Shown: in pieces, positions 22,112-32,858 of the stretch
How the letters are laid out: each line of letters starts with the position of its first letter
Position numbering within the stretch: the stretch's first letter is position 1
NCBI RefSeq assembly: GCF_901000735.1
Contig: NC_081551.1
Span: 15,374,906 to 15,438,905, forward strand
Direction of reading: 5' to 3'
From: Corylus avellana
Taxonomy: Eukaryota > Streptophyta > Magnoliopsida > Fagales > Betulaceae
Length of the DNA stretch: 64,000 nt
The notes under the pieces: model-generated
Told to the model about the DNA's origin: nothing
The model's input: only the letters and a program-made list of their open reading frames with translations
The model's database searches: none
Program-made: the position numbers and the translations under genes

Positions 22112-24622
22112 TCACATTCCCATGCTTTGTGAGTGCATTGGAAGGTAAGGTTGAGGTACATAACCCTCTTTTCTTAGCTCTAGCAGAAGACTCTTCAGTG
22201 TTGAATAGATCTCCGCAGACTGTGGGTGACTTCCATCTGCCGCAACAAAAATATGAGTGGTGTTGTTGATGTCGATCCAGCTGTACCCAGGAACCTTATG
22301 GACTTGTCTTTCTTTCATCAAACTGCGTATCTTGAGCACACTCCCCCACTGTCCAGCATCAGCATGTAGATTTGAAAGCAATACATAGTAGCCAGAATTT
22401 TGAGGGTCTAAGTCAAAAAGATGTATAGAAGCTACTTCAGCAAGTTCAACATTGCCATGGACCCGACAGGCACCAAGCAATGTCCCCCAAACACCGGCAT
22501 CAGGAGTGAATGGCATGCTCTTTATCATTTCAAATGCTTCCTTCAACCGACCAGCACGCCCAAACAAATCTACCATACATGCATAATGCTCCATCTGGGC
22601 TGGTATTCCATATTCCTCTGTCATGGAACAGAAATAGCAAGCTCCAATGTCAACTTGACCTGCATGACCACAAGCAGATAGTATAGCAAGAAAGGTGACA
22701 TGATCAGGAAAAAATCTGTTTTCCAACATTTGATCAAATAGAGTGAGACAGTCCTTAAGGAGACCATGGTTCCCGTAAGCAGAAATGATGCTATTCCATG
22801 AAACTTCATTCTTCCCTTGCATTTTGTCAAACACACAGCGAGCAGAATTCAAGTTTCCACATTTAGCATACATGTCGATCAGTGCACTCTCAGCAAAAAG
22901 ATCAGAGCTGAATGCACCTTTAACCACGACACCATGGATCTCTTTCCCATAACGGAGTGAAGGTAAGTTTGCACATGCAGATAGTGCAGCTGATATGCTC
23001 ACACAATCATACCTGGTTCCTTCCATCCCCATTTGACGAAAAAGTTCAATGGCTTCTTCTGGCTTGCCATTCTGGGAACAGCTTGTGATCATTGAGTTCC
23101 AACAAACAGTATCCCTTTCTGACATCCTTCCAAAAATATGATGAGCAAGATCCAATCGTCCACATTTAGCATACATGTACGAAATTGCGCTTCCCACATG
23201 ACACCTCTCATCAAGCCCATTCTTGAGGATGTTACAATGCAATTCCTTCCCCAATTTCAGAGCAGCCAAACCAGCACAAGCAGGCAGAACACTTGCCAGG
23301 GTTACAGAATTTGGCCTCATCTTCTCTTTGATTAGCCACCTGAAAATTTCCAAAGCGTCGCAATTCATTCCATTAAGCACAAAGCCTGAAATCATAGTTG
23401 TGCACAGTATGACATCAATTGTGTCACTTTGGAGGAAAATCTTGCGTGCCATCTCCACATCCCTGCACTTAAAGCATATATCAATAAGTGCACTCTTCAC
23501 AAATAGATCCAAAGGCACACCATGTCTTACCATATAACCATGAATTTCCTTACCTTGTTTGACACATGCCAATTCAGTAACTGACGGAAGGAAGCTTGCA
23601 AAGGTGATTGAGTCTGGTTTGACACCAACAGATATCATCTCGCGAAATAAATGTGAAGCCTCACCCATAAACCCATTTTGTACAAATCCAGAAATCATGC
23701 CATTCCAACTTACTAAATCAGTTTGGGGCATCGTATCAAACAACTTACATGCATCAAACAAATACTGACATTTTGAATACACTGCTAACAATGTGTTAGC
23801 CACAGGAGAGTCCAACTCCAACCCATACCTAATAACCAGTCCATGAAGCTGGGTACCCAAACGAATCATTGCTTCCGAGGCACAAACAGACAATATACAA
23901 GCAAGTGTCACTGAATTGGGCCTAATTTCACTATTTTTCATTTCCAAAAATATTTCTAGAGCACTACTAGGATCTCCATTTTTCACATAACTATTAAGCA
24001 TGACATTCCATAGAACACAATCTTTATGTGGCATTTTGTCAAACAAGCATCGCGCATCATTGATACAATCATTTTCTGCATAAAATTTGATCAAAGAACT
24101 AGCTATAAACACATCCAACTCAAAGCCCATCAACCGAATTGTTCTGTTAACTAACTTAACTAGACTAACATTATTCAAACCATTACAAGCCTTAATCACA
24201 TAAGGAAACGTATACTTATCGGGAGAAGTACCACAACCCAACATCTTAAAGTAAAACAACATGGCAAAATCAAACCGACCCATTATCGTAAACCCCCTAA
24301 TCATCCAATTCCATGGCAAAGAAGACCTCCGTTCAAGCTTATAGAACGTATTCTTAGCATCTACAAAGCTGCCACAAAGAACGTACATTCCCAAAACCCT
24401 TCCTCCCAAAAGACAATCGTTGCTAATTCCTCTGAGAATGACCTGGGCGTGAACTTGCCTACCTTGTTGAAGAACAGAAGCATCAGAACAAGCTCGCAAG
24501 AGTGACGCAAATTGGCTTGCCGAAGCCTGTTCAACAGTTGGGTACAAAACACGTAGATGTTTAACGTGGTTGCAGTTGGTATGCAGGAACATTGCTGGTG
24601 ATGTCCGTGCATAAATTTTCAT
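22112..24622 (-). CDS. PPR protein, PLS class with E/E+ extension (At4g21300-like)
   Basis: A single open frame of 836 codons without introns, as usual for plant PPR genes. From about residue 38 a non-repeat leader passes into roughly twenty PPR units. Many carry typical motifs such as 'LIDMYAKCG', 'WNSMIT', 'GKEIHG' and 'PDHVTFLAILSACGHAG'. After the last repeats comes an E/E+ extension (about residues 720-815: 'WGTLLGACRVHGNVELAE', 'YVLLSN', 'KVPGYSWIDI'). There is no DYW deaminase domain. Order, length and many segments agree with Arabidopsis At4g21300 (857 residues), so I infer orthology. Family role: sequence-specific RNA binding in mitochondria or plastids. E/E+ members usually act as site recognition factors for C-to-U editing together with a separate deaminase. 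The N-terminus is basic and serine/threonine-containing, compatible with organelle import. The frame is undamaged. Confidence 0.95.
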   Translation of the reverse strand: MKIYARTSPAMFLHTNCNHVKHLRVLYPTVEQASASQFASLLRACSDASVLQQGRQVHAQVILRGISNDCLLGGRVLGMYVLCGSFVDAKNTFYKLERRSSLPWNWMIRGFTIMGRFDFAMLFYFKMLGCGTSPDKYTFPYVIKACNGLNNVSLVKLVNRTIRLMGFELDVFIASSLIKFYAENDCINDARCLFDKMPHKDCVLWNVMLNSYVKNGDPSSALEIFLEMKNSEIRPNSVTLACILSVCASEAMIRLGTQLHGLVIRYGLELDSPVANTLLAVYSKCQYLFDACKLFDTMPQTDLVSWNGMISGFVQNGFMGEASHLFREMISVGVKPDSITFASFLPSVTELACVKQGKEIHGYMVRHGVPLDLFVKSALIDICFKCRDVEMARKIFLQSDTIDVILCTTMISGFVLNGMNCDALEIFRWLIKEKMRPNSVTLASVLPACAGLAALKLGKELHCNILKNGLDERCHVGSAISYMYAKCGRLDLAHHIFGRMSERDTVCWNSMITSCSQNGKPEEAIELFRQMGMEGTRYDCVSISAALSACANLPSLRYGKEIHGVVVKGAFSSDLFAESALIDMYAKCGNLNSARCVFDKMQGKNEVSWNSIISAYGNHGLLKDCLTLFDQMLENRFFPDHVTFLAILSACGHAGQVDIGACYFCSMTEEYGIPAQMEHYACMVDLFGRAGRLKEAFEMIKSMPFTPDAGVWGTLLGACRVHGNVELAEVASIHLFDLDPQNSGYYVLLSNLHADAGQWGSVLKIRSLMKERQVHKVPGYSWIDINNTTHIFVAADGSHPQSAEIYSTLKSLLLELRKEGYVPQPYLPMHSQSMGM

Positions 24623-24972
24623 GTTGACGACATAGCAGCTAGATTGTCAAGTAAATTTCCTTCAAATGTTCAGACAACCAAAGGCTAAGCTCATACCGAT
24701 TACCGGCATGCATAGATCGTACGTGTGTCTATAATAACTCTCAAGTAAAAAATCAATGCTAGAGCATGCACATCACTTGTCGTGTCGATGTGTAACACTT
24801 CCATCTTATATTGAAAATATTAGTAACTCGCATAAAGAGCGGGTAATTTAAAGAAAGACGTTTAGGAGTACTAGGTTTCATATTTTTTATTTACTAAGGG
24901 TGCATTTGGAATTATAATTTTGCAAGAATAATCTACGTTTCTAAAATATACCACGCAAAACATAAGGAGTTA

Positions 24973-25609
24973 GAGCATCTCCAGCAGTAAGAGGTATTCT
25001 ACCTAGTCAAAAAGCACAATTCTCTATTTTAGCTACTCATTGTTTAATATCAACTCCATTAGATTCTTTATTTCATTCTTTATTTTATTAAATATTATTT
25101 TTTAATCTTTCATTTTTTATTTTTTTTTGATCCACTACTGCTTTTGCATCATCTTGTAAATTGCAATAGAATTGATTCACGCAGCATACCTGTGTGTTAT
25201 TTTTATTTTTTTCATTTTTAATTTGTCCATTATATGCATGCTATTCAATTTTTTTGGGGGAGTTTTTAGTGATTCAAAAGACTTGAATTTATATCATAAA
25301 TTCATAAACAGAAAAGAGAGAAGAGAGAGAAACGTTGAGGGGGGGAGAGAAGAGAGAAACGTTGAGGGAGAAATAGAAGAAAGAGAAAATAATGTGAAAA
25401 TAATATTATATTCAGCAGTCTAGTGTGCTACAGTGAATAGCAATATGAAGATATTCACTATAGCAGTTAAGGTATAATAACTAATATGAAGCTATTATAT
25501 TGGAGCAAAAAAAATGACAAAAATAGCTAAATATAGCTAATATCTCCCTTTTTTTTTTCTTTTTTTTTTTGAAAGAATCTCCCTTTTAGCTACACTGCTG
25601 GAGATGCTC
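24973..25609. mobile_element. PIF/Harbinger-type MITE, 637 bp
   Basis: It begins GAGCATCTCCAGCAG and ends with the complement CTGCTGGAGATGCTC, flanked by TTA on both sides (24970-24972 and 25610-25612). A TTA/TAA 3-bp target is characteristic of PIF/Harbinger. The interior is AT-rich with a local duplication of 'gagagaaacgttgaggg' near 25325-25370. There is no transposase. It sits about 350 bp upstream of the PPR start codon. Confidence 0.88.
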
Positions 25610-28091
25610 TTAGATATTGCAATTTAAAAAGCACTTCATTTAAAAAGGACAGAATGGGTTTATTTCACAGTTCGATTCTATCAGGGTCATAATTACCTAA
25701 TATAAGCCGAAATTCCCTCATTTTTGACACCTACCTCAAAATGTCTCGAATCCCATTTATAAGCTAACTCGACTTTCTCCCTGACATTTATATATTCACA
25801 AGTTCTTGCTGTCTAACCCGACACCCAGTCTAAAAACAGACATTTTCCCCAGTAGATACAATGTCTGACCATGTACATGGACCATCCAACATCCAATAAT
25901 TGGAAATGGTGACCCATTTCTACAGTGATAAAAACCACTAGTTTACACAGCGGCAGTGAACATTTCAAAGAACATCCGCATCAAGAAAACCAAATAAATT
26001 TCTGTACAGCTCCATGCTGCTAGACTTTATTTCAAATGGTACAAAAAAAGCCGCAAGAAGTGAAGCTATTATATAAAACAATAGTCGAAGCATATATTAC
26101 TTTATTTCTGTTCAAGTGGCAGGGGATAATCACTATTATTGACAAACCTAACAAAACTCTTCCAATAAGAAAAAACCTATTGGGAACCGACCAACTATAT
26201 ACACAAAAAGGTCTCCAAGTAGCCTCAAAATTTGAGACATCTCCATATATACGCCAGCAAAGATTATGACAAAAGACTACAACCACCACTACCCTGAACA
26301 CAAAGCAAATGGCCTGATCTTGCACAAAGAGGACTAGCTTTTGAGAACACATAAAGGACGTTAGTGCCGGTCCAAATGTCGCCTTTAGACATCAAGCTTG
26401 GCCTCATACTGGTACTTGGATCTTGAGAGATTTTACTGTTATCATCGGAATCAGAAATGATGCTTCGTGGTCACTCAAAGCACTATTAGCAGCGGCAGCA
26501 CTAGGGACTACCTGCACCAACATGCTTTTCCGAAGCTTAGCTCTCCTGCACATCAGCCTTTTAATGAACTTCACAATCCATACAAATACATTATCAGAAT
26601 TTACATTTACACACTAGCATCACATAACAAACTTCTCACCTGTGTAGCAATCAGTTTTGATTCATGGCCTTCACGATAATTACTTGAGTTATTTTTTTAT
26701 CAAATTATCAAAGACGACACAAAAATAAAAACTCACATTACCAACCACTATAGTTGTTATAGGAAGTTCTTAAGATAACATTATGATTTAAGATGGTAAT
26801 ATAACTAAAGTTTTGAGTTTGAACCCTATCTCTGCCATTCACCTTTTATTTTAATTAAACATTCTACGTGTTAAGTTTGAGCCCATACCTGTGCAGGAGT
26901 GTTGGAATATTAGTTAAATTAAATCAACCATTCTTATCAGCTTAAAGCTTTTGAGATAAATGATAACTTAACCACTTGAACACAGAAGCAAATGTCCCAA
27001 TCTTGTGACCAAGAGGAGCAGCTTTTGAGAACACATAAAGGACGTTAATGCCGATCAAAATATCACCCTTAGACATCAAGCTTGGCCTCATACTGGTACT
27101 TGGATCTTGAGAGATTTTACAGTTTTCATCAGAATCAGAAAGGATGCTTCGTGGTTCCCAAAAGCACTATTAGCAGCAGCAACAATAGGACTACCTGCAC
27201 AAACATGCGTTTCTGAAGCTTCTCCCTCCTGCGCATATGCCTTTTAATGAACTTCACAATCCATACAAATATATTATCAGAATTTATACGCTACTTCCAC
27301 ATAATAAACTTCTCACCCATGTAGCAATTGGTTTATTCATGGCCTTCCCAATAGTTACTCTTCAACGACGACAATAGTTTTTAATATAGTTGCTGCTGAT
27401 TCGAGTTTGAATTTTTCTTTTATCAATTTCAGATAAATTATGAGCAATGATACAAAAATAAAAACTCAACTCACATTACTAACAATTCTAGTAGTCGTAG
27501 ATGAGCAAACTATCGACGCCAACAAACAAACAATAGGTAGATGATAGTTACTCATCAGTAGTTGTTATCATCTACTCATAAGTAGTTGTCATTAATGTGA
27601 GTTTTACTATTATATTTTGAAAATTAAGCATACCCCCCTCAAACTATTGATTGAGTTAATGTGTCATCCTAAACTGAAAAAAAATAAATAAATAAAATAA
27701 AATAAAATAAAATTTGTCAATATCCCCAAAGCCAGCAAAAAAGAAAAAAAAAATTAAATAACCTTAAATACATTTTCAATAAAACAAAAATACCATGATA
27801 AATTCAAAATAATAATAATAATAATAGTAATAAAATATAAATACAATGTTCCAGCGTCAGTGAACCACCCAAATAATGGCCTCGGCTACACCCATAGTCA
27901 TTTGTTGGGTGCCGCACCACCTCATGGCAATTGAGGTAGTTTGACCACCCAATGATGGGAGGCCGAACCACCTTCAAATAGTCTTGCGTACATAATTGGT
28001 CATTTGTTGGGCGGCCGAACCACCCAATGACTACTCCCCTCACAGCCATGGGTAGATCGGTCAACCCCCTTTGACCATATCTGTGATTGCC
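25582..28091 (+). repeat. Second copy of the inverted duplication
   Basis: Reverse complement of 2343-4889, here inside the long gap-free contig. Left it continues into the complete MITE; right, beyond 28091, it continues into GC-rich repeat DNA. In the other copy the gypsy remnant and a gap occupy that position. Confidence 0.9.
26020..27310 (-). pseudogene. Unrecognised gene 3' end, two tandem fragments
   Basis: This is the minus-strand counterpart of 3155-4450. It has two related units (about 27310-26960 and 26650-26290), each with the 'KISQDP' and 'NVLYVFSKA' stretches, then an A/T-rich 3' UTR-like part down to about 26020. Frames are short and interrupted. Because the sequence here is gap-free, the lack of upstream coding sequence beyond about 27400 is real and not caused by an assembly gap. 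The product is unknown. Confidence 0.45.
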
Positions 28092-28520
28092 TTAAGGGGT
28101 GGCCGGTCAACCCATGGGAGTGGCTTCAACAACCCCTGGCCAGTTTGGGGGGTGGCCGAACCACCCCCAAGGGCCAACCCTAATTTTTTTTCTTTTTTTT
28201 TAATTAGCCTTTTGGGGGTGGTTTGGCCACCCCAGATCAGCCGGTCTGGGGTGGTCAAAACCACCCCAAGCCAAACGGGGGCAGTTTTAGTCACCTCCAA
28301 CAGCCTTGAGGGTGGTTTCAACCACCCCTGTTTCGCAAGTTTGGGGTCCTTGGGGTTGATTTGGCCACCCCCAAACCGGCCAAGGGTGGCTTCAACTACC
28401 TCAATTGGGTGGCCAACCACCCTTCATTTTGCCCAAAAGGGGTGGCACTACCCCCATTTTTTTTAAATTATATATTTTTTATTATTTAATTTAATGTTTT
28501 AATGTTTTTAATCATTTAGT
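28092..28520. repeat. GC-rich 'ccacccc' repeat block
   Basis: About 350 bp of repeated 'ggccaccccc' and 'ggtggtttggcc' motifs in both orientations. Frames of 119 and 131 codons open on both strands only because the motif is self-complementary and poor in stops. A/T-rich sequence lies at both sides. Confidence 0.7.
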
Positions 28521-28876
28521 TTTAAAGAGTTTTGGAGGTAGTTTAGTCTTTATGGTATTTTCCTAATCCTATATAATAGGATGCTTGTATTAAGTTAAAG
28601 TTAAGTTGAATAATATAATAGTCTCCATCTTTTGTGTCCAAACCGTTCATACAAACTTTAACAGGGGCAACAAATAAAGTTAAACCATAGGAAGCAAAAA
28701 AGTATTTAACCCAAATATATAAAAAGGATCACTCAAATTTGTGTGTGTTTTTTTTTTTTTTTTTGTTCTGTGATCACTCAAATTTGTTGCTCAAGGCTCA
28801 ATCTATCTATCGAGCCTGTAGCGAGATTCTTTTGATTGCTAGAATCATTATGAAGGAACTCATCTGAATAAGGAGG

Positions 28877-31800
28877 TTAAGGGCCCCATAAGTCGGATGA
28901 AAAGGCAGCTGGCACATTTGTCCCATATTGAAAAGGCGGGTCATCACCAAGGTAGTTTGAGTCATTAGCAACACAGTCGGGCATGCAAACATACTGCATC
29001 TGCGAGTGTAATGGGGAGAGCCAAAATAGCTCTGGCGGGACACAGAACGCATAGTCTGGCGGGACATCGAACATATTTGAGCTTGGCAAGACACCGAACA
29101 TATTTGAGTCTCCGATCTGCAAATCAACTTGATGTTAGAAACATAAATGAAGGAGATACACCTAACTGCACTTGGAATACAATTCACTGTCTTTCTCACC
29201 TCACCACTCATTTCTTCTTCTACACGATTTATTGCAGTGTACGCACTATAACTATTGCAGTTACCATTTATGGGTGTTATAGTGTTAGATGTCATTCCAT
29301 TAGAATAACATCTTGTGAGATGATTACTTGCTACCTTTCCTAATGCTGGAGATACGGAAGCCAGTGGTAGCTCAGACTCTGCTACAAGAAAAGATATAGC
29401 TGTGGGAGGAGATGAAATGGCAGGTGTATTGGGGAGTGGAGTTGAGCGGTTCAAACGGTTGCTATCTAGTGGATCTCGCGGCAGGCCAGAGTACATATCT
29501 ATTGGTGGAGGAAGATCAACCTGATAAACGAAACATGAATGAACAAGATTAGTATTTAATTAATTTACTGCAGTTCTAATTTACCAAAAAAAAAAAAAAA
29601 ATGAAGCAAACAATTACAACTGTTTTGAGCTGAAATTCAATTCCTTTCCTTTCTCACCTCAATATCTGTTACTTGATTCTCTGCAGCAAAAGAATTAACA
29701 TTGTTGTCACCACCCGCAACAAGTATGTCAGATGTGGTTCCATTAGAATCATCTGTATCAAAACATCCATCAACTGTTCGAGAATCTTCAGCTTGCACTG
29801 AAGGCAGTGCTAGGTTCGACTTTGTTTCTTTAAGACGAGATTTAGACGTGGTAGGAAATGAAACAGCAGATCCAGCTTTATTAGAGGCACTCTTTTTATA
29901 TTTGTTGGAAGGTCCAGCTTCGCTAGAGTTTCCCTTTCGACCTTCGCTACCATTGTTAGATTTCCAGAATAAATGACAGAGGACAAAGGCTTTCTGCATA
30001 AAGCAAATCAACTAAGTGAGAACGTAACATCACCGAGTAAATCCTCTTCTAAATAACCCTTGGTAACAGAAACATCTTAAACCACCATTAGCAATCAAGA
30101 AGAAATGCCAAGCCAATAATATGACAAGTCCATCTATCCAGAGACGGATTTGGGAGTGCCTGCTATGGCGCAAGGCCCCTTTCGTTTGTAGTTTTTTTTT
30201 CCTACAAGGTGTAACAAGCAGTATTTGGGCTGTTTGGCTCCTAGCTATTAAAAACTAATCCCTGACGATTGAATATTGATAATGTCATAATAAATTACTC
30301 CTTTTGTATTTTTTTTTCTGTCGGTAAATTAGTTTACTGTAATGAAATGTGTTATTAAGAAATGACATAGCTATTTGGGTGTTATTTGATAACTGTTAGT
30401 CTGTTATTATTTTTCTCTAAAGTAATTTGTAGTTCATGAGAAACAACCAAAAGAAAGAAAAAATATATATATATAAGAAAACAAACCTAAAGAACCAAGA
30501 AACATTAAAAAATAAAATGGGTAGCATGTAAACAAGCCGAGCTCGGCTCACTTATACTCGAGCTCGTCATCACGGACGAGTATATCATCAAAAGCTTAGC
30601 TCAACTCGGCTTCCCATCTGGCCGAATCAGTACCCAGCTTTCCTTCAACCAAAAGCCAGCCAACATACGCCTTGCGATGGTGGTGCCGGCGGGGGATCCA
30701 TGCTTCGGCACGTGGATGAAGCACAACCGGTTTGGATTAAGTCGCAAACAACACAACAACACTCGACAGAAATTCAGAGAAAATAATGGAAAAGGATCGC
30801 CAAACCCAGAAATCAGCAACTTTAGAGGCGGAGATTGCGGGAACGCGCGTGCGCGGGAGATCTATGCTTCGGCACGTGGTCGCCCGGCGGAGGATGGATC
30901 TCCCGCGCACGCGCGTTCCCGCGGGGAGGCCGGAGATGACGTAGACTGACAATCTAGCTTTGAAAGAACCAAATCTAAAAATCAAGACGGATCCGTGCGG
31001 TGGAGGCAAACAGATCGAGAAGCAGTGTTCGAGAAGCAGATCGAGAACCCAATCTAAAAATCAAGTGAGTAATGTGGTGGAATGTGAGGGGATGGGAAGG
31101 GGTTTAACAAACAACCCCAATGCCCTGCATTGACCGGATCTCCTCCGTTCCAAACGAACCGGAGAGAATCCCAGCCCCTACAACACGGGCTATATTTGTC
31201 TGCTGCGTGTGACGTGTCAAATTATAAAATACCTTCAATTCCTTAATTTTTCTCAACAACAACAAAAAAAAAAAATTCTAAAAAATCATAACCATAAATT
31301 TTGTATTATATTTAATTTAATTTACTTTTCTAAACACTTTTAAAAAAAAAAACCATCTAAACATAATTTCAAAAATATTTTTTTTGTTGGCATTCATACA
31401 AAAAAAATTGTACACTCAAACTATGCCTATTTGTACATAAAATAAAAAATAAATTTGGTGAGGTGAACAAAAGACGAGATAGTAAACCAACCTGACCGGG
31501 GTTGTTACCATCGAGCTCCGTTGCGTGGTACTCGTGAACAATCCAATTAGTTTTTGCGCCGTCCGGACTTTTCCCAACATGGAAAACCAGTATCTTTCTC
31601 GTTCCAATTAACCTCCCTTCCGACCAGATTTCATAATCATTGCCAGTCAACTTCCAGTACCCAGTATCGGTCTTCCTGTTCACACGATTCCCATTCCGGT
31701 ACTTCGCATCCGGTTCCGAGAAGAAGAAATAATGATCGCCTGGTTCCCTCGTCTTTATGCCGGTTGAACCTACACTCAAAGAAACCAGACTGAGAACAAA

Positions 31801-32128
31801 CAAAAATTTAACAGCCCAAGTAAGAAATCACATGAGTAGATTACATATTTTGAAAACAATTGAGGAAATCAATTGAAGCTCAGAAAATGCCAAGGTCCAA
31901 AATAGGAAGATCAAATCGTAATATTAAGCATAAGGGAGTGCTAAGTACTGATCGATTACCTAACAACTTCCAAGGATCCTGTTTGAAGAAAGTAACTACG
32001 TGAATGAAGTCAATTGCTCCTTGATCAGATCCATTGATCTTTGGACTCAAGTAATCTTGGATGAGTACTTCTGGCGGCGGACGGAACCCGACCCCCGGTG
32101 GCTGCCTAGTCAAATCCAACTCTTTCAT
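28877..32128 (-). CDS. NAC domain transcription factor, five exons
   Basis: Exons (minus strand): 32128-31960, 31769-31492, 29993-29658, 29520-29200, 29116-28877. All introns have GT-AG borders and the phases join to 447 residues ending ...DLWGP. The N-terminal NAC domain (about residues 5-160) shows 'DYFLS'-type subdomain features in 'IQDYLSPKI', 'GYWKLTGND' and 'IGTRKILVFHVGKSPDGAKT', then 'NWIVHEY' and, at the start of exon 3, 'KAFVLCHLF'. NAC proteins bind CACG-core promoter DNA as dimers. Odd points: the usual F-x-P-T-D-E-E-L motif of subdomain A reads FRPPPEVL here, so the conserved acidic pair is partly lost. Exons 3 and 4 resemble each other. Exon 5 starts with a short tandem repeat. 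An upstream in-frame ATG at 32152 would add eight residues. It may be functional or a young decaying copy. Confidence 0.82.
30600..31200. other. GC-rich segment inside NAC intron 2
   Basis: Intron 2 (29994-31491) is 1.5 kb and its middle is much richer in GC than the rest. It holds G-box cores CACGTG in two copies of 'atgcttcggcacgtgg' (30700-30715 and 30864-30879) and the hairpin at 30837-30922. The word 'aatctaaaaatcaag' is repeated near 30972 and 31050. No domain is recognisable on either strand. It looks like a promoter or 5' gene fragment brought in from elsewhere, by inference. Confidence 0.4.
30837..30922. repeat. Perfect 26-bp inverted repeat, 34-bp loop
   Basis: Arms 30837-30862 and 30897-30922 are exact reverse complements. 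They consist of GCGCGTGCGCGGG-type alternating purine/pyrimidine sequence ending in GATC. The loop contains 'cttcggcacgtgg'. An RNA of either strand would form a very stable hairpin. Confidence 0.95.
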
Positions 32129-32249
32129 CCTAGCGCGTGGACACGAACTCAAAAGTTAAAAACCGAAAAGAGTTAAAATGATGAGGGGGGTAGAAAAACA
32201 GTAAAAGCGTGAAATAAAATCGTTTATCAAACGTATCCATATGGACCAT

Positions 32250-32262
32250 ATATATATATAGT
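32250..32262 (-). promoter_or_regulatory. Possible NAC TATA region
   Basis: A TATATATATA run lies about 125 bp upstream of the NAC start codon, where a core promoter would be expected. It is also simple-sequence DNA, so the call is tentative. Confidence 0.3.
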
Positions 32263-32689
32263 CTAATATAGACATATAAGCACGGCACACTGTAGCTCGC
32301 TTGTCGTATAAGTTTCCGCTTTCCATGTTTTGTCAAGGAGTGAGATTTTCGGGCCTGAGGTCAACCCAGCGACCAGCGTACGTCAGATTTTTTGTTTTTT
32401 AAAAAATAATAATAATAATAATAAAATTGAAGAGGAGTGATATTAAAAAAAAATTCAAATTTAAGGTATTAGCATCAAATTTGAGCCATTAGCACCAAAT
32501 TTAAGATAATCAAATCCCTTTTGAGTGATACAATTCCTAAAGGGTTAACTTTCCACCCATAAATTTTAGTTTTGAATCCAAAAACAAATTTTAAGGCATT
32601 AAAATATAAATATTAACTCATATAAATTTAACTAAAAAAATTAACATATATATATATGACGCTAGGCTGCAAAAATTTGGTAGACGCAT

Positions 32690-32853
32690 AGTGGAACTCT
32701 ATGTTAAGTTTGGGGAAAAAATCATTTTTACCCCTTAATTTTTAAGAGTTTTTTAATTTGAATGTACCATTTTAATGTTTCAAAAATTTTCAATTTAAAC
32801 CCTCCGTTACTAATTTTCATCTAATTTGACGGAAATCATCCCGTGGAATTTTG
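32690..32853. mobile_element. Partial Mutator-like MITE arm
   Basis: The sequence from 'ggggaaaaaatcatttt' through 'aatttgacggaaatc' matches one arm and the centre of the 5620-5960 MITE family. It is cut off by the LTR starting at 32859, so the second arm is lost. Confidence 0.5.
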
Positions 32854-32858
32854 ATGTC

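Noticed and set aside
22421..24612. ORFs on the plus strand and in other frames across the PPR gene
   Set aside because: They are shadows of the 836-codon PPR frame.
28061..28466. Long opposing ORFs in the GC-rich block
   Set aside because: They follow from a self-complementary, stop-poor repeat. Both strands are open equally and no protein family is recognisable.
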